Positions 1 through 8,880 of a stretch of DNA of 64,000 bases are shown piece after piece (the first letter of the stretch is position 1; each line of letters starts with the position of its first letter). The stretch covers positions 1,006,212 through 1,070,211 of the forward strand of contig NZ_SJPT01000001.1 in the NCBI RefSeq assembly GCF_007860095.1. The letters are read 5' to 3'. A model generated the notes under the pieces. The model made no database searches. It saw nothing but the letters and a program-made list of their open reading frames with translations, and was not told the DNA's origin. Made by a program: the position numbers and the translations under genes. This DNA comes from Novipirellula galeiformis (lineage in GTDB: Bacteria; Planctomycetota; Planctomycetia; Pirellulales; Pirellulaceae).

Positions 1-525
1 GAAGTCGCGATCGAATATGCTCACCATTTTTGCCCCAATTGTGGGACGCCCAATGCATATCTCGGTAGCGTGCCGTTTCGTTGCAAGCAATGTGGCTTCG
101 CAAACTTTTTTGGCCCCTGTGGAGCGGTGGGGGCTCTCGTGACGAACGACCAAGGTCAATTGCTCTTGGTGCGACGAGCACGCAACCCCGAAAAGGGAAA
201 ATGGGGTTTGCCAGGCGGGTTTGTCGATCGCTGTGAAACGGTGGAGCAGGCGCTTGCCAGGGAAGTGTTCGAGGAGACCCAGTTAACGGTTTCCCACCAC
301 GACTTTTTAATGTCACATCCCAATGATTACCGCTACGGCGGGATTGTCGTTTCGGTGATCGATCTGTTCTTCGTTTGCCAAGTCAGTAACGAAAACGAGA
401 TCGCACTTCAGGAAACCGAGTTAACCGAGTACCGCTACGTCGAAAACGATTCGGAGCTTTTCGATCAAATGGCGTTTCCGTCGAACCGGATCGCGATCGA
501 TTATTGGCGGAAGTCCACTTCGTAG
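1..525 (+). CDS. Nudix hydrolase with N-terminal zinc ribbon (5' end outside window)
   Basis: The frame is open from the first base and ends at TAG 523-525, so the start is upstream of the window. The visible N-terminus has two Cys pairs (CPNCG and CKQCG), a four-Cys zinc ribbon like that in front of NudC-type and ADP-ribose pyrophosphatase-type Nudix enzymes. The Nudix box follows, reading G-GFVDRCE-x7-REVFEET, with the REVFEE metal-binding core intact. Such enzymes hydrolyse a nucleoside diphosphate linked to another moiety (NADH, ADP-ribose, nucleotide sugars) in the cytoplasm; the substrate cannot be told from sequence. A GTG at 70 is a possible internal start, but it would remove the first half of the zinc ribbon and is unlikely to be the real one. 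Confidence 0.85.
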   Translation, partial: EVAIEYAHHFCPNCGTPNAYLGSVPFRCKQCGFANFFGPCGAVGALVTNDQGQLLLVRRARNPEKGKWGLPGGFVDRCETVEQALAREVFEETQLTVSHHDFLMSHPNDYRYGGIVVSVIDLFFVCQVSNENEIALQETELTEYRYVENDSELFDQMAFPSNRIAIDYWRKSTS

Positions 526-898
526 CATTAAGCTCAAACGCTGCAGAAAAACGTCTTCGTGCACGCTGGCCGGTGACGGGCTGGCTGTTGACGGGGCGCA
601 TTGTCTTGGATCTGCGGCTGCCGATGGTGGACGTTAAAGCGGCGTTTGGTTGGCAAAACTCGCTCCCCGCTAAGTGAGGGGGTGGCCGCGTCCTTGGCTT
701 CGGGACGATTGGGGCTTCGCTGCGCCGCTCATCGATTTGCTTCCGCGTGTGTGGGGTGGGGTGGGGGGGCTTCTGGTTCACTCTTTGGGCCGTTTTCGGT
801 CGGCCATTTTGTGAAATCTTTTTCGCTTTGCGTGTTGCGAATAATCAATCCAATGACTAAATTTCTTCTTGTTGCAAGTGATTCTCAATAGCAAGCCT
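526..898. other. Intergenic region without a supported gene
   Basis: About 370 bases between the Nudix gene and the DUF1559 gene. The only long open frame (TTG start at 601) gives a Trp/Arg/Gly-rich product with no recognisable family and no ribosome binding site. The last 100 bases are AT-richer and probably hold the promoter of the DUF1559 gene, but I cannot point to a convincing -35/-10 pair. Confidence 0.5.
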
Positions 899-922
899 GG
901 GGTTTCCAGCGAGTGAAACCCC
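899..922 (+). promoter_or_regulatory. Inverted repeat in the leader of the DUF1559 gene
   Basis: Perfect 8-bp arms (ggggtttc 899-906 and gaaacccc 915-922) with an 8-base loop lie just upstream of a ggagag ribosome binding site (930-935) and the ATG at 942. It could be an mRNA leader hairpin or an operator; there is no T-tract, so it is not an intrinsic terminator. Confidence 0.4.
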
Positions 923-941
923 TGATTTTGGAGAGATAAGA

Positions 942-1958
942 ATGGGCAAGGATTCACGTCATCGTATTGGTTTCACGCTGGTGGAATTACTGGTGGTCAT
1001 CGCGATCATCGGCGTTCTGGTGGGGTTATTGTTGCCGGCGGTCCAGGCGGCTCGTGAAGCGGCCCGTCGGATGAGCTGTAGCAATAACTTGAAGCAGATC
1101 GGATTGGCGGTTCACAACTATGAATCGTCCACCCAATCGCTACCTGCGGCTTGGTCCAAGCCTGGGATGACGGGGGATGGATGGTCTGCACAAGCTCGGA
1201 TCTTGCCTTATCTCGAGGCGGTTGCGCTCGGCTCGGAGATTGATTACGGAGCCGGTTACGGTGCCGCGACGATCGAAGTTGACGGGGTCGCGATTCCCAT
1301 CTCCAGCTTTCGCGTGCCAACCTATTTGTGCCCCAGCGAAGTCAAGGACACCCAGCGTCTCGGCAGTGGTGGTCCCGAACACTACCCATTGAGCTACGGC
1401 TATAACGGCGGCGTTTGGTTCACCTACGATGCCAATAGCGGTACGGTTGGCGACGGGACCTTTGCTGCAGGCCGGTATTTGAAGTTCCGCGATTGTTTGG
1501 ATGGACTCAGTAACACGTTGGCGTTTTCAGAGGTCAAAGCGTGGACCCCTTACTATCGTGACGCGGGACAAGCCGGCAATTTGACCCTTCCAAATCTGCC
1601 TGCGGAAGTTTGTGCACTGGGCGGATCGTTCAAGGCCGATACCGGACACACCGAATGGGTCGACGGACGCGTTCATCAAAGCGGTTTCACCACGACGTTC
1701 ACGCCGAACAAGAAAGTGCTTTGCATCGAGAGCGGCGTTGAGTACGACGCTGACTTTACCAATTTCCGCGAAGGGAAAACCGGGGCCGCTCCGCTCCCCA
1801 AGACGTACGCCGCGGTGACTTCGCGGAGTTATCATCCTGGCGGCGTGAACACCAGTTTGATGGATGGTTCCATCCGCTTTGTGAGCGATTCGATCGATCT
1901 GGAATTATGGCGAGGTTTGTCGACACGCGGCGGTCGCGAAGTGGTTTCGCTTCCTTAG
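942..1958 (+). CDS. DUF1559 domain protein with prepilin-type N-terminus
   Basis: A 338-residue protein. Residues about 10-34 form a type IV pilin-like class III signal (GFTLVELLVVIAIIGVLVG), with the Gly-Phe junction where a prepilin peptidase would cut and Glu at +5. The DUF1559 body follows, with the conserved stretch AREAARRMSCSNNLKQ. The C-terminus carries the family's H-X9-DG motif (HPGGVNTSLMDG). DUF1559 proteins are massively expanded in planctomycetes; they are thought to be exported pseudopilin-like proteins, but no precise function is established. The start is supported by ggagag 6 bases upstream of ATG. It is a single gene followed by a strong terminator, and a second family member lies at 55923. 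The two copies share the N-terminal protein sequence but differ at many synonymous sites, so they are old paralogs. Confidence 0.93.
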   Translation: MGKDSRHRIGFTLVELLVVIAIIGVLVGLLLPAVQAAREAARRMSCSNNLKQIGLAVHNYESSTQSLPAAWSKPGMTGDGWSAQARILPYLEAVALGSEIDYGAGYGAATIEVDGVAIPISSFRVPTYLCPSEVKDTQRLGSGGPEHYPLSYGYNGGVWFTYDANSGTVGDGTFAAGRYLKFRDCLDGLSNTLAFSEVKAWTPYYRDAGQAGNLTLPNLPAEVCALGGSFKADTGHTEWVDGRVHQSGFTTTFTPNKKVLCIESGVEYDADFTNFREGKTGAAPLPKTYAAVTSRSYHPGGVNTSLMDGSIRFVSDSIDLELWRGLSTRGGREVVSLP

Positions 1959-1965
1959 CTCGGTT

Positions 1966-1992
1966 GGGCTCCGGCGTGGGCTCCGGCGTGGG
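1966..1992 (+). repeat. 12-bp tandem duplication after the DUF1559 stop codon
   Basis: The unit gggctccggcgt occurs at 1966-1977 and 1978-1989, with a partial third copy (gggct), 7 bases after the stop codon. It is one of several short direct duplications at gene 3' ends in this window. Confidence 0.8.
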
Positions 1993-2015
1993 CTACGACG
2001 CTTGTTGAATTCAAT

Positions 2016-2056
2016 AAAAAAACGCCCCGTGGAATTGTTTCCACGGGGCGTTTTTC
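2016..2056 (+). terminator. Intrinsic terminator, probably bidirectional
   Basis: A perfect stem (acgccccgtgg pairing with ccacggggcgt) has an 8-base loop and is flanked by A7 on the left and T5 on the right. It can therefore end both the plus-strand DUF1559 transcript and the minus-strand beta-propeller transcript arriving from 2188. Confidence 0.92.
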
Positions 2057-2123
2057 GTTTGCGAGGTTCGTCGTCGCGTGAGTGAGGCAGCGCCATTGCG
2101 ATGCCTTCCACGTTGGAGTTCGC

Positions 2124-2192
2124 GTTACTCGTTACTCGTTACTCGTTACTCGTTACTCGTTACTCGTTACTCGTTACTCGTTACTCGTTACT
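2124..2192. repeat. Heptanucleotide tandem array (gttactc), nearly 10 copies
   Basis: Nine exact copies of gttactc run from 2124 to 2186, followed by a six-base partial copy. On the minus strand the unit reads gagtaac. The array begins inside the stop codon of the beta-propeller gene: its TAA (2190-2188) is supplied by the last repeat. The unit is not a multiple of three, so expansion would not extend a frame; it behaves as a 3'-UTR microsatellite. Confidence 0.97.
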
Positions 2193-3528
2193 TGGCTTTC
2201 GCAGCGGAGACGCGATACAGGTGTTCGCGAGTGCGGATCAAGAGTGAATCGCCTACGGGAACGGGGCTGGCGACGGTGAAGGGAGTGTTGTCATCGAGTT
2301 CGTTGGTGGCGACGAGCGAGGGTTCCTCCGCATCCAAGGGGCCGATCACAAATGTCACTGCGTCCTCTTGAGTAACGTACAAATGGTTACCCGCGACGAG
2401 GGGCGAGCTGGTAAAGCCATGACGCGACTTGGGAAGCTGGACTTGCCATTTGGTTTTGCCTGTTTGGATATCGAGGCAACTGATTTGGCCGCGATCGGAT
2501 TTCCCATCCCCCACGACATAGACGTTGTTGCCGAGGGCGGCCGGCGTGGGGACGTCGCTGCCGATATCGTCGCGGAACCAAACGGTCGCCTCCTTGCCTT
2601 CGGCAAGCAATCGCATATTCACACCGGTCAATGTGGCTCCGCGTGCGTAGGGACAAACGATGATTTCGCCAGCAGCCACAGGCGAGGAGATTGAGCGAAA
2701 GTATTTTTCGGCGTCAGGATTAAATCCTCCAAGCACGCCGACTTGTTTACCGTTGTCGCGTGTGTGGAGCGTCAAGTGATCGGCGCCCATGACGGCGATC
2801 ATCGGCTTGCCGTCGACGGTGACATTTAGCGGCGTGGTGTAACTCTGGGCCGATTCTTCGGGGGCATCGAGCGCGCGATCGGATTGCCAAAGCTTGTCAC
2901 CGGATGTTTTGTCAAAGGCGACCAGGTAGCTTGGCCCGCTTTGCATGACGGCAACAACCACCGCTTGCTCGGTCAGCAGCGGGGATGTTCCCAGGTCCCA
3001 CCACAATGTGTCTTCGCCAAATTTATCTTGCAGGTTGAGTTGCCACTTTACGTTGCCTTGCAGATCAACACAGGCCAAGTCGCCACTGCGGTAATAGGCG
3101 TAGACATGTTTGCCATCGGTGACGGGCGATGGATTGCTGCCGCTACCCTTTCGATGTTTGCCGCCGCGATCGGCTCCCAAAGCGACGCTCCATCGGGTTT
3201 CGCCTGTGTTCAGATCGAGGGCGGCAAGATGATTGTGTTCTGCGGATCCGTAAGTCAAAAAGGCGCTGGACCCGACGATGACTGGAGTGCTGCCACCCAA
3301 ACCAGGCAGTTTGACTTTCCAATCCACGCCGGACGTTTCGCTCCACTGGGTGGGGAAGTGCTCGCCGGCGGCGACGCCATTTTGGGAACCTCCTCGCCAT
3401 TGTGGCCACAGTTCTTCGGCCATGCAGGTGGTTTCCATGGCAAGGTTCATCAATCCGATGCCGGCGAGCCCCAGTGAAAACAGGGACGCGGCCACCCAAT
3501 GATGACAGAACAGAGAAAGCTTTCGCAT
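2188..3528 (-). CDS. Secreted PQQ-like (BamB-type) beta-propeller protein
   Basis: A 446-residue protein from the ATG at 3528 (MRKLSLFCHH); a longer frame reaches 3594, but the extra 22 residues precede a good signal peptide and look non-coding. The signal peptide ends near A-E-E, and the mature protein starts LWPQWRG, the usual opening of planctomycete PQQ-like repeat proteins. Several propeller blades follow, with motifs such as ALDLNTGETRW, CVDLQGNVKW, FDKTSGDKLW and CLDIQTGKTKW. The fold is the one in BamB and quinoprotein dehydrogenases, but I see no catalytic PQQ-enzyme signature, so a periplasmic binding or scaffolding role is as likely as an enzyme. It is monocistronic and ends in the heptamer array and the shared terminator. 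Confidence 0.88.
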   Translation of the reverse strand: MRKLSLFCHHWVAASLFSLGLAGIGLMNLAMETTCMAEELWPQWRGGSQNGVAAGEHFPTQWSETSGVDWKVKLPGLGGSTPVIVGSSAFLTYGSAEHNHLAALDLNTGETRWSVALGADRGGKHRKGSGSNPSPVTDGKHVYAYYRSGDLACVDLQGNVKWQLNLQDKFGEDTLWWDLGTSPLLTEQAVVVAVMQSGPSYLVAFDKTSGDKLWQSDRALDAPEESAQSYTTPLNVTVDGKPMIAVMGADHLTLHTRDNGKQVGVLGGFNPDAEKYFRSISSPVAAGEIIVCPYARGATLTGVNMRLLAEGKEATVWFRDDIGSDVPTPAALGNNVYVVGDGKSDRGQISCLDIQTGKTKWQVQLPKSRHGFTSSPLVAGNHLYVTQEDAVTFVIGPLDAEEPSLVATNELDDNTPFTVASPVPVGDSLLIRTREHLYRVSAAKAK

Positions 3529-3847
3529 TGTAAGATTCACTTTAAAATGAGGGAGGTGGGCAAGGCGAGAGACGGGAGCGGGATGCGAAGCCATGCGTCA
3601 CTCGAGAGCTCCGTGGCGTTGCGGTGACATTGCTGTGGTGTTGGCATTGCGTTGGGTGAATTCGCTCCCCACAACAGGATACGAAAACAGCGGCGCGCCA
3701 ACAGGGTGACGAAAACCTTTGATTCAGGCAAAAACACGTAAAATACAGATCGAGGGCATGTTCGCTCTGTTAAAATTCTAGCGTGAACGGTTCATTCGGT
3801 GTCGCGACTTGGACTCCTTCTTTCCTTTGAAATTGATCTCAATCTTC

Positions 3848-6796
3848 ATGGCTGGCAAAAACGGCTGTCAATCGTTGATGTACCGAACTAGGACTTGCTC
3901 GCTCCACGATGCGGATGGAGCTGAGCTGAGTCGATTCGAGTGGGAGTTTGGGGACCGGCGTCGACGGTGGTCCGCGGGATGCATTTATCTGCTAAGCCTA
4001 GCGCTGGTTGGTTGCTTGTTTCCTAGTGCATTGCAGGCGGGGCCCCGTGATGGTGGCATCTCGACCGCTGCGGAAACCCCTTCTCCAGCCGCGGCGAGTT
4101 CTGCGGAGCAATTGTCTGCGGACGATTACTCGCGTCGGCAACAGGCCACGATGCAAATGTGGCGGTTACGCGAAACGTCACGCCAAGCGGTTCAGGATGC
4201 CGCGCGTCATCCGGACCCCGAAGTGGCCGAGCGTGCGAGTTGGATTTTGCGTCAATGGCGACGCGGTTCTTTGCCGGAGACGCCTCCTGAATTGGCACGA
4301 TTGCTACAGCAAAATGACGACCCTTCGGTGCTGGAAGAACTGCTTGAAATGGGCCAGTTTTCAGCGGTGGTTGTCGCGGTCGAGGAATCGGCCGGGACCG
4401 CTCAACGGACGTTGTTGCATCAGCGATTGGCGGCGGCATTGACGCGGCGTTTTCCAGTCTACGTGCGGCGTGCGGATCAAGAGGGCGGGTTGATCGATCT
4501 GTTGCGTTTGGTCGATTTGGTCGCGGACTCGAAAGAAATGGCAGTTTGTCGGATCCAATTGATGCAAGAGCTGGGGGTCGAGTTTGACGATGATTCGTTG
4601 CTGCCTCGAGCGGCGGAAGATTGGACGGAGTTGCTGCGCCAGGAAACGGAGGTCGTCGTGCTTGGGGTGCTGGGCCGATTGCCCGAAGCGAGCGAGCGGG
4701 CGCGTGCCTATGGCAATCATGCACTGCTCCGCGTTTGCCAGATGCTTCAGGGCGATTGGCAATCGATCGCCCGCGAAACGTCCGTTGCCGCAGGGCTTGC
4801 TGCTCCCGATTCTGCGGAGCGCAGTCGATTGTGGTGCCAAGCTTTGGTGGCGGCCGATCGCGCGGGGGATGATGCCATTGAAAAGATGGCCGTCGATGAT
4901 TTGGTCTCGATGCCGGTCACGGCCGGTGACGTCTCGGTGGACATGCGTTGGAAGTGCTTGGCCAGTCATGGATTTGTGGACGAAGCGCTCGCGATCTTGA
5001 AGCAAATGGAAGATGCCTACGATGACGTAAAACGCTCGCGTTCGGATTCCGCGTCGATCGTCGCGATCGCAGCCTCTCGAACCGACCTTGCGTTTGAGAT
5101 GTTGGGATACCCTTACGAGGATGTGGATTCCGAACTGATGACCTGGATCGCTGAGGCGATCGAAGAGCAGAAGCAGGATACGTTGGAGGCGAAAACGGTG
5201 GGCACGATTCCTCGGGTCGCTCCGAAATTGAATCGTTTATTGTCGCTGATGCGTTGTTTGTTGTCGGTCGGCCGGGAACAGCCCGCATGGACGATCGCCC
5301 GCGAGCTTTCCGATTCCGATGTGGTGGTGGGCAGCCAACGGGCGCGCGACAGCGTGCTGATCACATTGTTGACGACGAATCGTCAGGAGTGGCTGGCTCG
5401 CTTGGCGGTGCGTCCCGGTGAAAGCTCACTCCCCACCGAGACTGAGAGGCTGCTGATTGTGTCGCTCTCGGAAATGGATGCGAAGACCTGGGAAATGATG
5501 CTCGAATCGCTCTCGGAACTGATGCCAACGGTGGCAATGGATCGACGTGTTTCGATTCTGTTTGATTTATGCCGAGGCGAAATTCCTGTGGAATTTGAAG
5601 AGGCAAGCCGGTTTCGAACCTTCTATGAATCGCTTGCTTCCCCGCCGCCCTCGGGCCGGCGTGCGTTGGTGCGTCGCACGGTGCCACGACGCTTGAATCT
5701 CCAAGTCGCATCGTTCTTTTCGCGGTTGGGGCAAGTGGAGATTGCATCGGAAGTGTTGGCGACGCTGGCCGCCCAGGGGGACATCGGAGCGACATTTTCC
5801 ATGGCCGAGCGTGAGCTTGATTTTGGCCGCGGCGAGAGTGCCGCCTCAGGATTTGAACGCATTTGGAACATGGTTTCCGCGACTTCGAGTTCGACTCATT
5901 CGTCGACCGCCATTCGCTATCTTCGACAAAATCCGGTTCAACTTAACTACGCCGTCAAAGCCACGGTGGGGCAATGGAATTTGGCTCGTCGTCAAGGGGA
6001 TTCGCAGCTCGCTGAGCAGTTGGAGCGTCAAATACGCTTGCTCTTATGTTCACCGTCCACGGAATTGCGCAGCGTGTTGCTCGAGTATCTGGGCGAACGG
6101 GGCGAGAGATCGATTGCGTTGGAGGGTTATCGAACGCTGTTGCCGATGACCGCGTTTGGATCGGCCGGGACAACCGAGTTGTACGATGTCGCGCGTCATT
6201 ACGCCGCCATCGTTCGTGAATCGGATCCGATCGAGGCGGCCCGTTGGTTTGATTTAGCGGTGGGAGGCACATTGGAAACGACCTATTTTCGTGCGGTGGC
6301 CTACATTTCGTTGCCGGTCTATGTGCGTCGTTGGTTGCTCGAAGGGGCGATCGAAAACGGCGATGCCGAACAAGTGCAACGGCATCTCGATCGGATCGAA
6401 CGTTTGGATCCGTTGGACATTGACGTGGCTGAGCGGTTGATCCCCAAGATGCGAGAAAAGGGAATGGATGCGATCGCCGATGCGGCCTTTAATCGCGTGT
6501 GGGCATCCGGTCGTGCCTACGTCGCCGATTATCCCTTTGATGCAACCAAGACCAACAACCTCGCTTGGGTCGCGGCGATGAACAAACGCGAGCTCGAGGG
6601 AGCTGCAGCCTTGGCGGAACAAGCGGTCTATTTTGAACCCGACAGTGCCATTTATCGAGATACGTTGGCGGAAATTTTGTTCCTCTCCGACCGGGTGCCC
6701 GAAGCGTTACAGATCGAGACCGGGTGTTTGCTGGATGATCCTGGGCAATGGCATCTGCACGAACAGATCGAAAAGTATTCCGAGGCGATGCGTTAA
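3848..6796 (+). CDS. Large exported HEAT/TPR-like repeat protein of unknown function
   Basis: About 980 residues. The frame opens at a TTG (3809); ATGs at 3848 and 3878 are better candidates, and the start is uncertain. A hydrophobic segment (CIYLLSLALVGCLFPSALQA) after an Arg-rich stretch is a signal peptide or membrane anchor. The region after it (RQQATMQMWRLRETSRQAVQ, then HPDPEVAERASWILRQWRRG) looks like HEAT-type helices. The long middle is helical and has no family I recognise. The last 100 residues are TPR-like (NNLAWVAAMNKRELEGAAAL, PDSAIYRDTLAEILF). The TAA abuts the ATG of the histidine kinase gene directly, so the two are probably translationally coupled. An inferred role is a cell-envelope protein working with the two-component pair, perhaps as a sensor partner or output; this is not shown by sequence alone. 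Confidence 0.75.
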   Translation: MAGKNGCQSLMYRTRTCSLHDADGAELSRFEWEFGDRRRRWSAGCIYLLSLALVGCLFPSALQAGPRDGGISTAAETPSPAAASSAEQLSADDYSRRQQATMQMWRLRETSRQAVQDAARHPDPEVAERASWILRQWRRGSLPETPPELARLLQQNDDPSVLEELLEMGQFSAVVVAVEESAGTAQRTLLHQRLAAALTRRFPVYVRRADQEGGLIDLLRLVDLVADSKEMAVCRIQLMQELGVEFDDDSLLPRAAEDWTELLRQETEVVVLGVLGRLPEASERARAYGNHALLRVCQMLQGDWQSIARETSVAAGLAAPDSAERSRLWCQALVAADRAGDDAIEKMAVDDLVSMPVTAGDVSVDMRWKCLASHGFVDEALAILKQMEDAYDDVKRSRSDSASIVAIAASRTDLAFEMLGYPYEDVDSELMTWIAEAIEEQKQDTLEAKTVGTIPRVAPKLNRLLSLMRCLLSVGREQPAWTIARELSDSDVVVGSQRARDSVLITLLTTNRQEWLARLAVRPGESSLPTETERLLIVSLSEMDAKTWEMMLESLSELMPTVAMDRRVSILFDLCRGEIPVEFEEASRFRTFYESLASPPPSGRRALVRRTVPRRLNLQVASFFSRLGQVEIASEVLATLAAQGDIGATFSMAERELDFGRGESAASGFERIWNMVSATSSSTHSSTAIRYLRQNPVQLNYAVKATVGQWNLARRQGDSQLAEQLERQIRLLLCSPSTELRSVLLEYLGERGERSIALEGYRTLLPMTAFGSAGTTELYDVARHYAAIVRESDPIEAARWFDLAVGGTLETTYFRAVAYISLPVYVRRWLLEGAIENGDAEQVQRHLDRIERLDPLDIDVAERLIPKMREKGMDAIADAAFNRVWASGRAYVADYPFDATKTNNLAWVAAMNKRELEGAAALAEQAVYFEPDSAIYRDTLAEILFLSDRVPEALQIETGCLLDDPGQWHLHEQIEKYSEAMR

Positions 6797-8857
6797 ATGA
6801 GTGAACTGCTGTCGGAGTCGTTGCTGCGTAAGATCTTGTTTGAACGGTCTTGGGATGCAGTCATCCTGTTTAACTCACAAGGGATCTTGGAGAGCAACGA
6901 GGCTGCAGCGGCAATGCTGCGAATGCCCGACACGGAATCGCTGGTCGGTCGCCAACCCGACGAGTTTTTATGCGACTATCAAACCGAAGGATCGTCGTTA
7001 CGAGAAAAGCGTTTGCGGATCGAAGCGTTGCTTCGACAAAAGGAAAACCATCGCTTTGATTGGCTTTGTCGCCGCGCCGATGGCGACGAATTCGCCTGCG
7101 AGATTTCGTTGACCTCGGTTAAGTTGAGTAGCGGCGAAGGGTTCGTGGGCGTGTTCCGTGAACTGACCGAACGAACCATCGAGCGAGCCAAGTTACACCG
7201 CGTTCAGTCGCGTTTGAATCACGCCCTCAACGGTGGCAACGTGGGGCTTTGGGATTGGGATCTTGGTACCGACGAAGTCTTTTATTCGGACCAATGGCAT
7301 CGGCAACTTGGCGAAGTTCCTGGCACGTTGTCGCAATACGTTGATTGGGAATCACGAGTCCATCTCGACGATTTGCCGGGAGCGATCCAGCGGGTCCAAG
7401 ATCTGTTCGCCAGTCCACGCATTGAATACGAGTCTTCCTTTCGCATGAGGCATGCGTCCGGCGAGTTTCGCTGGATCTTGGCTCGCGGGAAAGTGTACCG
7501 CGATACTGCGGGGCAACCGACTCGGTTGCTCGGAGTTCATCTCGATGTAACGGACCAGAAGCAGCACGAGCAACGACTCAGCAAGGAATTGCATCTTAGC
7601 GAAGTGATGCTGCAAACGCTCGAGTCCACGCTGAAGATCACATCGTTGGAAGAACTCTGTACGACGGTTTGCAAGCAGGCTCGGCGTTTGTTGGGAGCTG
7701 AGATTGCGGGCATCGATTTGTGCCATTCGCTCAACCAAAAACTCGAAGTGCATGGACGCTCGTATTCGTCGAAGTATCAAGACGCCATGCCCTCGGAAGC
7801 CGTGCCGTCCACGGCGCCAGAGCAATGGAAACGACCGCAGGCTGCAAGCCCGGTTCCCGACGACATCGCTTCGTGTGAACTTTTTCGCAACCTGGATCAC
7901 GAGGGGGTGCTGTTGACCCCGCAGCAACTGCAAACGCATCCGCTGGGGGCGGCATTGGTACAGCGGACGCCGCATCGTCCTGGGCTGCGTGGTTTGTTGG
8001 CGTGCGCGCTTTATGATGGTGACGAACGGACGCTCGGCGCGATTTGGCTTTCCGACAAAGAGGAGGCAGACTTTGATCCGGGTGATCAAGCGGTGTTTCG
8101 TCAATTAGCCTATGTCGTCTCGATTTTGATCGTGCGTTTGCATGCCGAACAGGAATTGCGGGATCAAAAGGAGTTGCTCGATGAGAGTAACGAAGAATTG
8201 GAGCAGTTTGCCTATGTGGCCTCCCATGATCTTCAGCAACCGTTGCGTGCGATTTCCAACTATGCCGAGTTCATCGAGGAAGACTTTGGCGAAGTCTTAG
8301 GGGACGAAGGCAGACGGTTCCTGCGACTGCAAGTCGCGGCAGCGAAACGGATGAAGAAGTTGATCGATGATTTGCTTCAGTATTCGCGCGTCAGTCGTGA
8401 TGAGGCGTTTTTCAGCGAGGTTGATTTTCAGGAGGTCGTGGAGGAAGCCATTCGTCGTTTGGAAGTGGCGATTGCTGAAACCGGAGCGGTCATTCGTTGT
8501 GAAGCCTTGCCGGTCGTTCGTGGGATCGAATCGCGTTTATGTCAATTGATGCAAAATTTGATCGGGAACGCGATCAAGTACAAAGCGGCCGACCGCAATC
8601 CGGTGATTACGATCTCCGCAACGGAGCAATCCGAACATTGGTTGTTTACGGTCGAAGACAATGGCGTCGGGATCGATGCCAAATTTTATACCGAAGTCTT
8701 TCAAGTTTTTCGTCGTCTTCACGATGGCGGGAACATCGAAGGCACCGGCATCGGTTTGGCACTTTGCAAACGAATCGTCCAACGGCATGGTGGCGGCATT
8801 TGGGTGCAAGCGGCTGCTCAGGAAGGGAGCCAGTTTTGTTTTCAAATTTTAAAGTAA
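6797..8857 (+). CDS. PAS-PAS-GAF sensor histidine kinase, phytochrome-kinase type
   Basis: A 686-residue soluble kinase with no membrane segment. Two PAS/PAC domains span about 10-130 and 140-255, the second with the PAC-like WILARGKVYRD and GVHLDVTDQK. A GAF-like domain spans about 275-450, followed by a short coiled coil (ELRDQKELLDESNEELEQ). The HisKA box has the phospho-acceptor His477 in FAYVASHDLQQPLR, the form typical of Cph1-like kinases. The HATPase domain has the N box (N587-LIGNAIKYK), G1 (EDNGVGID, 620-627) and G2 (GTGIGLAL, 649-656). It starts immediately after the stop of the exported repeat protein, and a response regulator follows 23 bases downstream, so it is the kinase of a co-transcribed pair. 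The signal sensed is unknown. Confidence 0.93.
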   Translation: MSELLSESLLRKILFERSWDAVILFNSQGILESNEAAAAMLRMPDTESLVGRQPDEFLCDYQTEGSSLREKRLRIEALLRQKENHRFDWLCRRADGDEFACEISLTSVKLSSGEGFVGVFRELTERTIERAKLHRVQSRLNHALNGGNVGLWDWDLGTDEVFYSDQWHRQLGEVPGTLSQYVDWESRVHLDDLPGAIQRVQDLFASPRIEYESSFRMRHASGEFRWILARGKVYRDTAGQPTRLLGVHLDVTDQKQHEQRLSKELHLSEVMLQTLESTLKITSLEELCTTVCKQARRLLGAEIAGIDLCHSLNQKLEVHGRSYSSKYQDAMPSEAVPSTAPEQWKRPQAASPVPDDIASCELFRNLDHEGVLLTPQQLQTHPLGAALVQRTPHRPGLRGLLACALYDGDERTLGAIWLSDKEEADFDPGDQAVFRQLAYVVSILIVRLHAEQELRDQKELLDESNEELEQFAYVASHDLQQPLRAISNYAEFIEEDFGEVLGDEGRRFLRLQVAAAKRMKKLIDDLLQYSRVSRDEAFFSEVDFQEVVEEAIRRLEVAIAETGAVIRCEALPVVRGIESRLCQLMQNLIGNAIKYKAADRNPVITISATEQSEHWLFTVEDNGVGIDAKFYTEVFQVFRRLHDGGNIEGTGIGLALCKRIVQRHGGGIWVQAAAQEGSQFCFQILK

Positions 8858-8880
8858 CGGCGCGTATTTGAAACGAACCA

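Noticed and set aside
601-891. 96-codon plus-strand frame before the first DUF1559 gene
   Set aside because: It starts at TTG without a ribosome binding site, and the product is Trp/Gly/Arg-biased with no recognisable domain.
2124-2192. CRISPR-like array
   Set aside because: The units are 7 bases and contiguous with no spacers; it is a microsatellite.
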